Assembly: GCF_947507565.1 (NCBI RefSeq)
Contig: NC_089175.1
Location: forward strand, 4,949,733-5,013,732
Length of the DNA: 64,000 nt
DNA from: Oscarella lobularis
Lineage: Eukaryota > Porifera > Homoscleromorpha > Homosclerophorida > Oscarellidae
Direction: 5' to 3'
The notes beneath the pieces were generated by a model, which ran no database searches, was not told the DNA's origin, and saw only the letters and a program-made list of their open reading frames with translations. The position numbers were made by a program, and so were the translations under genes. Of this stretch, positions 35,701 through 48,196 are shown piece by piece; the first letter of the stretch is position 1, and the number at the start of each line of letters is the position of its first letter.

Positions 35701-35907
35701 GCTGCGAGGGACGGGTGAGTATTCGGTGGGCAATCGCGCGATCTTTTTGCTCTTGCCTGCGCTATCGAAAAGCCACACGGTCGCCACTATTAGAGCGATT
35801 AGGCGACTTCGATCGGGTTTGCGGTGCTTCTCGCGAGCAGTGCGGTTCGTGTAGGCTAGCGATCGTCGAGGTGACGATCCAACCCCTGCGCGTGTCGCGG
35901 TTCCCAT
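32744..35907 (-). CDS. Receptor: Ig x2 - FN3 - Cys-rich - TM - coiled coil, 873 aa
   Basis: Exons 35907-35757, 35701-35432, 35338-35039, 34986-34687, 34633-34307, 34259-33675, 33493-33428 and 33366-32744 give one open frame. Intron 1 appears to use a GC-AG pair (GCAAGA...CTCGCAG), shared with the paralogue at 47.6 kb. Residues 1-50: long basic N-region then LIALIVATVWLF, a signal peptide or signal anchor. Two Ig domains (about 51-240), FN3 (241-340), a Cys-rich module (341-449) beginning EDSQIWSDGD, membrane helix (about 458-482, coded partly by an ATC repeat), then a Ser/Pro/acidic tail. The last exon has two heptad regions (VLRRIKGMQQQVDELV and IQRRLDGLERKL). No enzymatic or death domain, so signalling would need partners. 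Shares an upstream region with the plus-strand gene at 36198. Confidence 0.88.
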
Positions 35908-36197
35908 CGGGGGTTCGCTCCGCGTCTACTCGTCGTCTTCGTCTCTTCTCGTACGAGAGAGCTTGCTTGAAGGTCGGAGATGCGATCGCTTTGACGCGGA
36001 AGCGTCGGAGGTGACGAGTTGTGACTTCACGGACTTGTAAAGAAGTTGTGTCAGCGTTCACTAATGCATAGCCCGGATGCATATCATCACGTTTTGTAGT
36101 CACTACTGTACTGTATACAGTGTAGCTAAACATCACGCGCACGCGCAAACGTACTAAACTTTGAGTGTAAACAACGCGTTCAGGTTCAGACTCGGAG
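35908..36197. promoter_or_regulatory. Divergent promoter region, 290 bp
   Basis: Start codons of the minus-strand receptor (35907) and the plus-strand ZU5-Death gene (36198) are only 290 bp apart. A head-to-head pairing of a receptor and a possible downstream adaptor suggests shared expression; this is inference. No specific element named. Confidence 0.4.
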
Positions 36198-39100
36198 ATG
36201 AGCGAACACTGCGAGAATCTGGCAGAGCTATTAGCTAGAATCAAAATTTCAGATGAGGATATGGAGCGCTTCGTGATTAGGGAAAGCATGACGTCTGCGA
36301 TCCTCGAAGAAAAGCTCGCCTCTCCGAAAGTGTCACACGACGACAAGAAGCGCGCCTTTTTCGACGCAATTCTGAAATGTGGAATCCGCAGATCTGAACG
36401 CCTCAAAGCACTCGATGCACACAGTAGACAAGGTGAGTCAGTCCCGCTCCGCGTACACCATGCTGTCAGCTAGCCTGCTGGCTTCGTTTGTCGCATTTCG
36501 CGAGCATTCTACGTGCGGTTTCCGAAGCCTACTACATAAACTAGGCTAAGGTTTCGTAGTGTTTTCCGCCTTCAGACCACCCACGTCAGCCTCTGACGTC
36601 ATGCAGACGCACCCGTAAGGTTCCCTCAAACTTTTAGCGAGTACAGAAAATTAGACTAATAGTCTATGAGAGCGTAATATGAGAAAGCATCGCAAGGGAG
36701 AGTGCTGTAGATCTCTTACATCGAATTTGATCTCCCCTCCCACGCAGGATAGCTCCACCCATTTTTCTTCATTCTTTTTCCGCAGTAACGTATGAGATAC
36801 ACTTTGAAAACGGCAGAGACGTTGAAGAGAAGACGATCAATTTACATTGTCGTAGAAGCCACTACGACACTCTGCAAGATGCAGCCAATGTGCAACGCAT
36901 TAGCGACGCGTTGAATTTTTTAAAAATTCACGATACAATGACTGTGAAAGTTGAACGCCTAGAATGCAAATCTGAGGTATAGACCGTACAGAGGCCTTTA
37001 GTTGTTCTAACGACTCTAATAGCGTGGCAAGTTGAGGCTTCATGATGACGTTGATCCAAGCAAAATCTATTGTGCAAGGCTGTGCCTCTGCTCCTCGCGA
37101 TCTGGCGTCGGCGCTCCAGACTGTCTCTGCTTCAGTACCCCGTATGTTGTATCTATCTAATCAGGCTTTAATCTTATTGCACTGCTTAGGAGCAAGTTGC
37201 AAAAAGCGAAATTGCCTTCTTTTCCGAGCATTGATGAAGTTTCTCCCTCTTGCAGTCCATCGGTCAGCAGGTTAGCGCTCTCTCACTCTACTCTGTCATA
37301 ACTGTACCTGTATATCTTTCCATGGAGAAGAAGTGCCCATCTTTCTTCGTACTCTCGACTTGATTCTGGCTATGAAACCGATCGCGTCACAGGCATGAAT
37401 TTGAATTCACACGTGACACCTGGTTATACTGTTAGCTCTCTATGATAGATCTCAGCAGCGAGAGGCACTCCGTCGCATCCACAACGAATCGTTCTCCATT
37501 TGAAGTAAAATTCCTTTCCTCGTGCTCTACGGACAATGATAGTCCGAGTCTGCTTTTTCTTGTCAACGGACAAAAAGTGGAGCTGATACGGCGTCTGACC
37601 AATCCCCGCCTAATTGGAGACGAAGGCGGTGAGTTGGTTTGCGCTCCCTTCAAAGTTAAAATACCGCCGGGTGCTGTGAGCTGCAAAAGCCGCCTTTCTC
37701 TTTCCGTGTTCTTCTCAGAAGATCCGGTTCAGTGTAGTAGAGAAGACGACACTTCCCATTTCGTCGTCATCGAACTTCTTCCACATGGAATGAGATTTGA
37801 GAAAGACGTTGTCATTGAACGTCAGCTGAAGCATCACTTCCAGCCCGGCAACAGCGGTTGCCCAAACGCTCGATTCACTTTCTTTTATGGTGCAGGGCTC
37901 TATCCAAATGAAATCTATGAGTACATGGGGACGCTGTGTAACGCTTCTCGTACAGACGTCTATCGTGAGATGACTCTGACATTAGAAAGCAACTTCGTTT
38001 CTCTCACATCCAAGTCTTTCTGTCAAATTTGCCTATTTTGGACTCTCGGCGAATTTTTTGCTTCTGTTGCACTATTTAGCAGGCGAACAGATTCTTTGCA
38101 AACGCGCTTAGAAGTTGAAGCGATTCTGTCCTGCACCTGTGAAGAAAATCTGGATGAAATCGAGACGCGTCAGAATAAAAAGGGGCTGACTACTTCAACA
38201 GAGCCATGGCGCTTTCGATGCAGAACCAAAGGCATTGCATGTCAGGAGTTGGTGATTTCTCTGGAAGATTCAGATGTTTGGAAATTTCTTCGTGATAGCC
38301 TCATCTTTACCGGCGGAGACCTTGAGAGTGTTGTCTCTGGCGATGGGTACCGGCGTTTGAACAAACACGGTCAACTGAAACGACGCGAAGGGCGATCCCT
38401 TTGCGACGAGGACGTTAGCTTTAATTTGCAGCTTCGACGAAAAGACGGAACAGAATTGGACAGAGACTGCGTCAGGCTGCCATTAGCACTCGAGCTACAT
38501 TCTAAGCTCCAAGTGTCTTCTTCTTTTCAGCCACCAGTACGTCCTCCGTGGAGTACAGGTAAGCAATAAGATTGTTGCGTCTATCAGACCGAGGTCTTTG
38601 GCTGTAGATGAATGCAACGCCAATGACCTTGACGGCAGAAGTGAATTTTGCAACAGCGGTGGAAAGCGAAAGGGTCGCGTTGGCAAGAACGCTGAAGAGC
38701 TGGCTTACAAACAGTCGTTGCAGCAACCGCCAGAACGTAGGACCGGTGTTGACAGTCACTGTGGATGTTTGAAAGCCTTGTTTATATTAGAAACTGTACC
38801 ATTGAAATTTGCATCAGCGGTGCGTGTCATGAAAGCTGCCGGTAGCAGTGCCTGTGAAAAGGAAGAGGAAAGATATCAACGTTCATCTAATGTTGTGGAG
38901 ATAGATGAAAGACACGAGGCTGAGTCATCTGATGAAAAAATTGCGATTCCTACAGGTATGGGTAATGAAATTTAGTAGCTCAGTATGAAAGGTTGAGCTC
39001 TAGCCCGACTTTCTGTAGGAATTGTGATGAACTCAACAGTTTCTGACATTGCGTTACCCGTATCATTTGTAATTGAGTATGACGACCCAGCGCCTCAGAG

Positions 39101-39915
39101 TCATGAAGGTCGCACAGTCTTGCACTTGTATTATAGAGTGTTTCAAATAATTCTATTTAGTTTCAGGTGCTTCTATTGCAAAGCCACGAAGTTTGTCTTT
39201 AGAAAGAGGTTAGAACGTCAAGTTAGTTTTTTACTCTGGGATCTACTTAGACGCTTTTGTTCAGGTTCAGACATAAATTCTATGGGCTTGGCTGCATCAA
39301 GGTCTTTGGTCTGCGTTTCGCCTTCAGGTACTGTACACACGTTACAGCCACGGATAGTAGAGTGTACGTACACTCTAAAATCCGTAGTACAGCACAGAGA
39401 GCGTCTTCATTTGAGTTATTGTCGTATTCTAACAGACAATCAAAAATTTGATAAATTGAATAAGGAATTGCACAATTTGAATCCAAGACACAATCGAGGA
39501 CTATCAAAACAAGAGTGGAACAACAGAGTGATCGGCACGTTTAAATCTACGTTTTCGCCCACTCGCGGTAAGTTTTCCTATTAGTTCTGGCATAATGAAA
39601 CTGATTAAGTTTTTCAAAGATCAAATAGCAACGTCAAAGCATCTTGATATTGTCTCTGAAGTGGGGGCATCCAAATGGAATGAGATTGGTCGAGCACTGT
39701 TTAATTATTCGAGTGGTAAGGTTTGTGACATGGTTTCTCACCGTCGTGATTCCAAGGATTCTGAAAAACTGCTTGTCATTCTTGAGGAATGGGTCAACAA
39801 AGAAGAACACGCACACCTCAAACGGTTGCTTAGGGTTTGTGCCAAGGTAAATATTGATGGAGAGGTTGAAAGAAGATTTCAGAATATGAGTGAAGAGCAG
39901 GAGACTTTGCAATGA
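36198..39915 (+). CDS. Death-fold-like - unknown module - ZU5 - UPA - Death protein, 899 aa
   Basis: Exons 36198-36432, 36786-36976, 37023-37141, 37190-37270, 37456-38558, 38608-38955, 39019-39108, 39167-39208, 39265-39327, 39436-39567 and 39620-39915 sum to exactly 900 codons including stop. Residues 1-78 are all-helical (LAELLARIKISDEDMERFV) and could be CARD- or DED-like. Residues 79-142 (YEIHFENGRDV...MTVKVERLEC) look like a small beta-grasp-type fold that I cannot name. ZU5 (KIPPGAV, FFYGAGL) and UPA span about 209-576, with KSFCQIC at about 396-402 at the possible self-cleavage point. Then a Ser-rich linker and a Death domain (EVGASKWNEIGRALF..). Cytosolic. The ZU5 acceptor is a NAGNAG (CAGCAG), so a one-residue splice variant is possible. 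Confidence 0.85.
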
Positions 39916-40058
39916 TATTCTCGGTTAGTAGTGTTGGTACAGTAGCAAGCGCACTAAATTTAAAAATTTTATTTCCTAGTAGCTGCATGGTGCTAGACTA
40001 GTACATTGAATAAGACGTCACCAAAGAAGTTGGAAAAGGGTTCCATTCAAGCCTGCAT

Positions 40059-40930
40059 CTAAAGTAATGTCTCCCTGCGATTCTCAGCCAGCATTGTAAG
40101 AATCTTTTTCAGTTTATCTATCATCTCCTTCTTATTAGCGTTTGGACTCCCCATGTGTCTTCGAAGGATATCCACTTCTGACATGGCACTTTTCATGACT
40201 GATGAATTCATTGAAGTCGCTGAACCAAAATCAGAGCCCGTGTCCTTAGACATTTTACCTAAACCAAGAGGTAAGTTAGCCAGTAGAAACAGAAGGCATT
40301 ATGTTCCATAATCCTGATACAGATTACATATCAGTTTATCAATTATATGTATCACATGTTCAATATTGTATTTTTGCTAACTAGTACCTCGTGTCCGATT
40401 CATTTGTAGACCAAGGCTACCGGTATCAAGAGGCGGCTCATCTTCGTCATCATCATCTTCAATAACAATTTGTCTCAATAAAGCTTTAGACATCAACGCC
40501 TTCAACTCAATAAGCAATTCAGTTGTTGCCTCGCTGCTCTCTTTCACGCTATGAAAAATTTCTTTAATCCAAGTAAACATCAGACGTTGAGTCTCTACAA
40601 TGAGTCAATGACCAGAAAAATTCTTAGTGGCAATGCACATGTGCTAACCCTCTGATTCGAGCTTGGTATAGTTTGCAACTTTTATAGGCAAAGAAGGTGA
40701 TCGCCGACCTAATCCTACACACAGAAACGACAACTTGGGGATTTTTTGTATGTCTAGTTTCAAAGCGCGAGTAATCGTTGTTATAAGCGCTTTCATTAAT
40801 TTACAGGAAATATTATAAGTCTACCTATATGTATACTGTACTCACCAGTCAGTCTCTCGCTTGGGATGCGCAACAGAGGGGCAGTTTGATTGCGCGTTGG
40901 CAAAGCAGGTCGGTCATCTCGCTAGCATAG
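40059..40930 (-). pseudogene. Tail-only fragment of an Ig/FN3 receptor
   Basis: Four exons matching the cytoplasmic end of the receptor at 58665-61547: last exon 40259-40059 (GSDFGSATSMNSSVM), an exon from about 40600 to 40388 (VKESSEATTELL then an acidic DDDDEDEPP), a short RRSPSLP exon and part of a TRNQTAPLL exon. Phases agree and the frame is open, but ectodomain and membrane exons are absent, and 40930 onward is unrelated. Likely a 5'-truncated copy. Confidence 0.7.
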
Positions 40931-41844
40931 CTATATACTACATTTTATTTACTTGTTACTATGCCTCCATACCTGTAGGAGGAATCACACTTTTTTCAGT
41001 ATATTTTCTCGTTATTGCGTTGCTTTTTTCCATATAGCGATGTAGCCATCGCTTGATGTGGATCCGCTCGCAACGAGTCCACCTTGCATTGTGCACAAGG
41101 CCTTATCTCACACAGCTTCTAGCCTCCGGCGTTCATGTAGGCTTCGTTACATTATACAAATAAATTAATCTGCTCATAATAGATTTCAGCTTGACTGCAG
41201 GTTTATAAACTTCGCAACGATTCGATTATTGCCGATTTATTTGGCGGACAATTTAAATCCATGGTCACGTGCAAGAAATGTCAAAACGTAAGCACGCCCA
41301 GTTGTCTATATTATATATATATATATATATAGGTATATCTTCAAAGGTGTCAACTACGTTTGATCCTTTCCTTCACATTTCCGTGCCTTTACCGAAAGAA
41401 GAGACTCCCCTACAGGCGCTCTCTCCCTTGCGCGCGCCCCTCCCACTTTTTTCCAATTATGCAAAGGCTCAACGCACTTCAGACGAAGGCTAATTTTTGT
41501 AAAATTACAAAATCATCAAAGGAAAGTGGAAAAGGATATATGTAATGCGACTCCCCGGGGTTTAGACACCTTATAAAGGTCACATCAGACGCTTTGTTTG
41601 AGCATGTTCAACACAATGAAATATTTTGTTTACGCAACGACGTGTTTGACTGTCCAGTTTTCACTCTCTCAGAGCACAACTAAGCAAACAAAAGTGCAAA
41701 CATTTCCTAAAAACTCAAACCGATGAAATGTAAAATCCTAATAATTCTAATTCTTCACTCGTATTCATAACCACGCCCACACAATTATATAGAGAAAGAA
41801 TCTTCTTGGCTCCACGTTCCAGAAGAACAATATTAGGGGTCTAT
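40931..41844. other. Intergenic, with a (TA)n microsatellite
   Basis: No gene found. A run of TA dinucleotides lies at about 41311-41331. A short stretch at 40970-41000 resembles part of the linker exon region of the 36.2-kb gene in reverse orientation. Confidence 0.5.
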
Positions 41845-42230
41845 AGGTAAACGACGAGCGTTCTCACGGGGCTCTCGTCCGTCCCAACAAAGCACGCGTA
41901 TTGTCCGCCGTCTGCGATGTCGGGCTTGTGAAGGACGCGCTTCGACGGCCCGTTTACACCGTCGACTTCTCCCGGCCCGTTGACGATTTCTTAATTTCCC
42001 ATTGAAGCCACGCGGTCGTCGCTATTAGAGCGATTAGGCGAGTGATTCTCGTGTTTAGCGAGCGTTCGAGGTGACGAGACGGCTAGTTCTAGCTGCGCGT
42101 GCCATCGGGGTTCGCTCCGCGTCTCTTCGTCGTCTTCGTCTGTTCTCGTGCGGCAGAGCTTTCTTCGAGGTCGGAGGTGCAATCGTTTTGACGCGGAAGC
42201 GTCAGAGGTCGAGTTGTGGTCAGAGATAAA
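41845..42230 (-). pseudogene. Relic of receptor signal and first Ig exons
   Basis: Positions 41850-41995 match the first Ig exon of the 42824-47758 gene (7 in 10 or better by eye), and 42000-42200 match its signal-peptide exon. The part between, including the first half of the Ig domain and the intron, is deleted. Confidence 0.75.
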
Positions 42231-42823
42231 TGTGTGTAGCCCGGATAGATGTCATCATCTCTGGTTTCACGTCACGTGGTCTTGCTGAAGCCCGCCACCA
42301 GTAAAATATCTCCTTCTACTGTGCTATACAGCCTTTATTCCGATTTTAATGCTGAAATTATATTTATATTTATCACAGACTAACTGAGACAGAACAGCCA
42401 ACACGAACTTGAATTCGTTCAGGACAGCGTCGTCAATAATGATAAATGCTCAAGGTAAAAACATATCATGAAGCAGGTTGCTATTTGGAAAGACACTCGC
42501 AGCCACTAAAAAATTATTGATAATCACCTAAGCTCAGGCTCTAAATAACCATTTGAGGTGTGCGTTATTACAAACTAACAGTGTTCGATTTTGGGCGAGG
42601 CCTACAGCTGAGTGTCATGCAAGCCTACACCTCAGTTGATTCAGTTACAATATAATAAATGTTTTTTTGTGTTGCTTATTTAAGATAATGACAGCTAGTG
42701 GCCTTGACAGCTCAGTGTGAGGAGGTGGCGGCAATATTGCACCTCATCCAGTCGCTATTTGAACTTAATATCACTGCTAACAAGAACTTGTGTTACACTT
42801 CACTATTTTGATGATTTCTCTTG
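42231..42823. other. Intergenic, nothing recognised
   Basis: No exon, RNA gene or repeat family seen in this stretch. It contains the 3' flank of the next gene. Confidence 0.5.
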
Positions 42824-45800
42824 CTACACTTCACTACTTTTATGAATTCTCTTCTCAACCTCTCCAAGGATATTTACCTCAGCACAAACCCTAAGTAACC
42901 ATTTGAGGCGTGCGTTCTCTCCTTCTTTCTTGACCCAATTCTCAAGAATAACAAGCAGTTTTTCAGAATCTTTAGCATCACGACGGTTGGAAACCATATT
43001 ATCTACATAATCACTTGGACAATTGAACAATGCTCGGCCAATCTTATTCCACATAGATGCTCCAACTTCAGAGACAATATCAAGATCTTCCGGTATCACG
43101 ATCGGATCTGTGAAAAACCAATTAAAGGCGTTACTGCTCTTTATCCCAATACTATCAATATTTCGTACCTTGTGTATACGTCGGCGAAACGAGGGCTGAA
43201 GACCTTGATACGACAAAGTCCGTAGAATTCGTATCTGTACTTCTAGAAGCACCTGAAACTACATAGCGAAAATTCATTTGAAATATCAGTAACTAAAGTC
43301 AGGACTAGCTTTTAACTTGTCGCTACCTCTTTGCTGAGCAGTAGCGAAAGATGAGAAAGAAGGATCACATGCTTGAACGGAAGCCGGAAGAGAAAGCCCT
43401 GTCTGTGAACCGAATGTATCATTCGTGTCATCTTGTGAAACAGCCTCTTGAGCCCCATCTTTTTCAAGCACAATGTTAAGAAGAAATAAGCAATGAGAAC
43501 AAATGATTCATGCCACAAACCTGATAGTCTTGTCTGAGAAAACTCTGAAATAGTTGAAAAATTATCAGAATCGCTGCCTCTAGATTAGGATTGTTGCAGA
43601 AGAGGACAACGCATTGTTAGAAAAGCGACTGACCTGTACACGGACGACCGCTCATTGTCAAGCCACACTAGCACATCATCCCAGAGCAAATCTTCAGCAT
43701 AGTACTTGTAGACGATTTTCACAGCCGGCTTAGAACTGATTGTTTTGGAGCGCTCGATAAAGCAGTCTTTGTCTAAATAATTAGGAAGACGGTCATTGTT
43801 CTCCACAACAGAAAGAAGTTCTTCGCCACTGAAGTGTTTCTTGGAAAGCAATGTAAAGTTTGCCGTGTCTTCTTCGCTTAGAGAAAATTCCAGTCGTTGC
43901 TTATCGGAGAAGGAGAGCTTTTGGCAGCAGAGACGTTTTCTATTGACAAAACTGAACTTTAAATTGTGCTCCAAATCTTCTTGAATTTTTCTCAAATTCT
44001 CCGGACAGCTACACGACGCTGCAATTCTTATATTCCAACTTTGTTTGCCGGCATAAACGCCAATTGGACGAACAAAAAAACTCATCACAACATTAAAGGA
44101 GCCAATTTTGACCACGCTACAATAACGACAGAAGGTTTTGGTAAACAGTTGTAAATAGCTGTCTTGCAAGTAAACGTCCATGATTCCTTTATACGAAAAA
44201 TGACGACGTGAAGATTCAAGGCTCCCCATAAAATCATATGTTTCCAACGGATCCAAGCCTTCGCCGTAGAACAGACTATACAGAGTCTTAACACAATTCA
44301 AACCAGGTTTATAGTGACGTTTTAGCTCGTGTTTAAGTATCACCGGCTTAGCAAAAGCCGTTTTATGGGGCAAGAGCTCAATAACACCGACGTGGGCAGT
44401 TGCACCCCCAACGTTCACAGTTTTGTCTGAAATGAAGAGAGAGAGTCTAACGTCTAACGATGCTGTACTTGTTATCGCTCCAGGCGGAATTGTTAGTGAA
44501 ATGCCCACAAATGGCAGAGCTAAGCTGCCACCTTCTACGCCAATTCGACTTGACACGGTTCCTTTCTGAAGGCAAGTCACAAGCTGCTCATTTACGTACA
44601 GGTGCAGATTCTCCGAAGTTGGCTCTACTGGTGCCCGAGTATCATCGTCAAAGGCATTGCTAAAACAAGAAATGCTAATACGGCGAAACAAAGATGCTTC
44701 TGTTCTTATACCTTTCGTTGCTTGAATACAAAGACGCCACCACTGACGTATCTATAGTTGATGTATAGGCGTGCAATATCATACCAAGCCTTTTCTGACC
44801 TTGATTAATTCTTGTTCTGCTTGCCTCTTCGGTTACGGATTCTCTAGATTGAAAGGAATGCTGCCATGCCGGGCGGTGTGGGTGAGTTCCAGATACGCAG
44901 CTAACGCCTGGTTCGGTTTCTGACGCGTTTCCGGTTCCGGTCCCATCACTCGCAATGCTTGCGCTCTCCAGCGTTGTAGTAGCAGCGCTTTCAACGCACA
45001 ATCGAACGTCAGTCAACTCTCTCGTTGTCTTCTGATTTTGCTTTGCAGCGAAAGTCCCTAGTTCTGTTCCCATCCTTTCCAAACGCTTCATTTCGCTCTC
45101 AAGCTTTCGTTCAAGATTGTTTAGTCCGTTTGGAGTATTGCCATCACTAGCCATGTTTGGCTGGCTACTTCGTTGACGCTCATACCGACTTGTGACTTGC
45201 CTGGGCGCTGCAGAGATATCAAAACTGGGCGATGCCGGCATTGCCAAACTCTCTGCGAGCCGTAGCTCAGAAGATGAACGTTGTTTGTTCTGTCAAACGA
45301 GGCGGCGATCATCATAAAAGAATCGATAACTTTCTAATTCCTCTACCAATTCTCGAAACTCCTTTGCTGCAACTTTGTCTATCTGCTGCCGCACAACGCT
45401 TAGCTTTTTCTGCTGTAATTTGATCATTCCTGAGAGCAAAAAAAACTTTTGTTTCCCATTTACTCTACACGAAAAGCCTTGACTTACCTAATAGACTTTG
45501 CAAAGTACGGGAGTGGTTATTGGTACTTTCTTCTTCCACATTTTCCTTTGCTAAATCAATCAAAATGACGTTACAATAACGGAAAAGGCAAGATTCAGTG
45601 TACCTCGTGCACATACTGTCTTCGAAAGCGGTCTAATCGTTTTTGCTGGACGGTGTTTTGTCTCTACCAAGAAACCATCTTTTTCCTCAGCGTCCGCTTT
45701 TGGCAAATTTCCCGCTGATAGTGGTGTTTTAGAATCAAGCGAGGCGAAGAGACTTTGACGCGACGGCAGCTTTGCAGCAGTGGGCCATAAAAGGTCTAGA

Positions 45801-47758
45801 CGGAGACCAAGAGCTCCTTCCTCTTTTTTAGTAGTGAGCGGAGGCGAGTCTGGCTCTTCGTAAACATGCGGTGACGATGTGCGTCTAAACGACAATCTCG
45901 ACCTTTCCAAGCGTTTCGTTTTCAAACTTCTCCTCAAGACGATCCCAATGACGACAGTGACAACGACGACGGCGATTACCGTCAGAGCAACGATTGCACT
46001 TCTGGGCCCCTCTTGATCAGGAGCTACAAAAAAAGCGGCCCATTACTTATTGAATACAAATTTCACCTCGCCTACCTATCGTTGGTGCTTTTTTAGGACA
46101 CAGACCGCTCAATGATATCAGCTTCCCGTCGCCAGTGCAGCCGAACTTCTCCTCGTGAAGACAGGACTGAAGCAGAGAGCGAAAAGACAAAGACTCAGCC
46201 GTGAATGTTAGTCTCGTTTCAAAAGCTGACATCGCTTCTCCTTCACTGCTCTTCTGGGGCAATTTAGAAGCAAGGCTGCATAGTTTCGCCGCTTGATGAT
46301 GATGATGAGTCAGATTGTTCATAACGCACAAAGGTAGACTCTTCCCTTCGTAACGAACTATCACGCGATCTCCATCTGACCAAATCTGACTGTCCTCTAC
46401 GTGCAGAAAAACCGTCATCATTATAATGGCATACCCGTTTATTTACCCACCTAACGGTGTCAACCGCGTTTTGACTGGAACGACGTCCGACCTCTGACTG
46501 ACTTGTCCCATCGTTCCCACAGCCATTCCGTAGATCCGGTACGTCGTGCACGATCTCATGCCGGTGAACGTCAGAGAGAAGCTGCGCGGCCCAGCCTCTT
46601 TTCCTCGTGAAGACGAAGTAGAAGAATTGTAGTGAAACATGAACTTGTCTATGGGTTCCGATCCCTCTTGATAGAACCAAGTCAGTTTGAATGACGAATT
46701 GGTGATGTCGTCAGGCGGAAACATTAAATTTCCGGGAGGAATAACAATAGTCACTAAAGAAAAAAAACAAAAAGGTCACATACTATACATTAATATATTC
46801 TCTGTGTTCAGAGCGTGTTCAGATGAACTCACTAGCGTAACGTCTTAAAATAATCTACTGTAAAACACGGGCTCCCAATCCTTACATGGCTGAACTGTCA
46901 ATCTGAATTGCGTAGAGATTGTGAAGTATGACGAGAAGAGCACGAATTGAAACGTCGTACTATCCAATGCACTTGCATTCCTGAGCGTGTACGTCACATT
47001 CTTATAGCCCGTCGACGTCCCAGTGACGATCTGATTGTACAACGTCGCAGTCCCGTCGGCTTCAAGTCGTTGCCATAACGCGGACGCCTGATTTTGCTTC
47101 CCGTAGAAATTCTCGAGCTGAGCCGAAAACTGCGCGTCCTGACCGACGTGAACCGACTCGTTTTGCGGTGGCGCGGAAATGATGGGAAACGCTAATTAAA
47201 ATGATATCATCACATGACCCTTCCCCCATTCAAATGACGTCATTTGCTAAAAAATGACGTCATGTGCATGTCGAATAAATCTTACTGTAAACGACGAGAG
47301 TTCTTACGGGGCTTTCGTCCTTCCCAACAAAGCACGCGTATTGTCCGCCGTCTGCGATGTCGGGCTCGAGAAGGACGCGTTTGGACGGCCCGGTTATCCC
47401 GTCGACTTCTCCCGGCCCGATGACGATTTCTTTCCCATTGAACTTCCATCGAATCGTTCCTGTCGCCCCTACGCATTCGAAGACGACGTGATGACCCGAT
47501 CCTTTCTCGACGCTGTTCGGATCTATGGAGATGTCGATAGCGTCGACGACGGCTGCGATAGACGGAAGAGAATTCGGGTTCAACAATTGCGTTGTCTTTG
47601 TTCGACTTGCCTGCGCTGTGGAACAGCAATGCGGTCGTCGCTATTAGAGCGATTAGGCGAGTTCGATCGGTTTTGCGGTGATTCTCGTGAGCAGTGCGGT
47701 TCGTTTTGGTGAGTGTTCGAGGTGACGAGACGGCCCCTGCGCGTGCCACGGTTCCCAT
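42824..47758 (-). CDS. UNC5-like receptor: Ig x2 - FN3 - Cys-rich - TM - coiled coil - ZU5 - UPA - Death, 1345 aa
   Basis: Fourteen exons: 47758-47611, 47552-47286, 47191-46886, 46753-46451, 46396-46076, 46023-45604, 45550-45488, 45429-45347, 45289-44748, 44659-43634, 43579-43521, 43458-43327, 43252-43169, 43107-42824. They sum to 1346 codons with stop. Signal peptide (LIALIATTALLF), two Ig, FN3, Cys-rich module, membrane helix (IVALTVIAVVVVTVVIGIV), short coiled coil, then ZU5 (ISLTIPPGAI) from about residue 818, KTFC near 992-995, UPA, and a Death domain from 1252. The joint between the receptor tail and ZU5 (44748 to 44659, 88-bp intron, phase 2) decides whether this is one gene or two. 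Alternatively the receptor ends at 44675 and a second gene starts at ATG 44691. The 57-bp intron after 45347 removes a TGA. Order matches UNC5, with FN3 in place of thrombospondin repeats. Confidence 0.7.
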
Positions 47759-48196
47759 CGGGGGTTCGCTCCGCGTCTCTTCGTCGTCTTCGTCTTTTCT
47801 CGTGCGAGAGAGAGATCGGAGGTGCAGTCGCTTTGACGCGGAAGCGTCAGAGGTGAAGTTGAGTTCTTGTGTCGTATTTATGTATTACAATGTCACAATG
47901 TGTAGCCCGGATACGTCGCCAACATGATCACCTGAACCAGAGACCAGAACAATCAAACATGCTCGACCAATCCTATTGATAAAACGTTTAATAAAAAACG
48001 CTTTCGCGTTTCTGCTTGGGTGCAGGAAGTAGGCGGTACCATACGTCGGAGGAACCATATCTATGGCCATATCCTGATGCTAAGTTATGTACCATATCCA
48101 TATTATTACATCACAGATGCGGGGCAGAACGCGAGACGAAAAGAGACATGAACATGGATGCAGTACACAGTGCAGAAAGCGTCAGCATGCACGCCT
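47759..48196. other. Intergenic between receptor start and lectin stop
   Basis: No gene seen. It must contain the promoter of the UNC5-like gene and the 3' flank of the lectin gene. Confidence 0.5.

Noticed and set aside
35428-35907. Arg-rich open frame of 159 codons through signal exon and first Ig exon
   Set aside because: It is the signal frame read through the intron into the wrong frame of the Ig exon; the Ig cysteines and Trp appear only after splicing.
36300-36480. N-terminal exon of the plus-strand gene as a confirmed CARD
   Set aside because: It is helical and of suitable size, but the characteristic CARD core seen at 29.4 and 53.8 kb is not clear, so only death-fold-like is claimed.
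44691-44700. Independent start of a ZU5-Death gene at ATG 44691
   Set aside because: Possible, but the TTTTAG acceptor directly downstream and matching phase with the receptor tail make one fused gene the better reading; kept as the alternative in the annotation.
45289-45346. In-frame TGA in the coiled-coil region of the 42.8-kb receptor, taken at first as a broken gene
   Set aside because: A GTAGAG...TGACAG intron of 57 bp in phase 0 removes it and keeps the frame.
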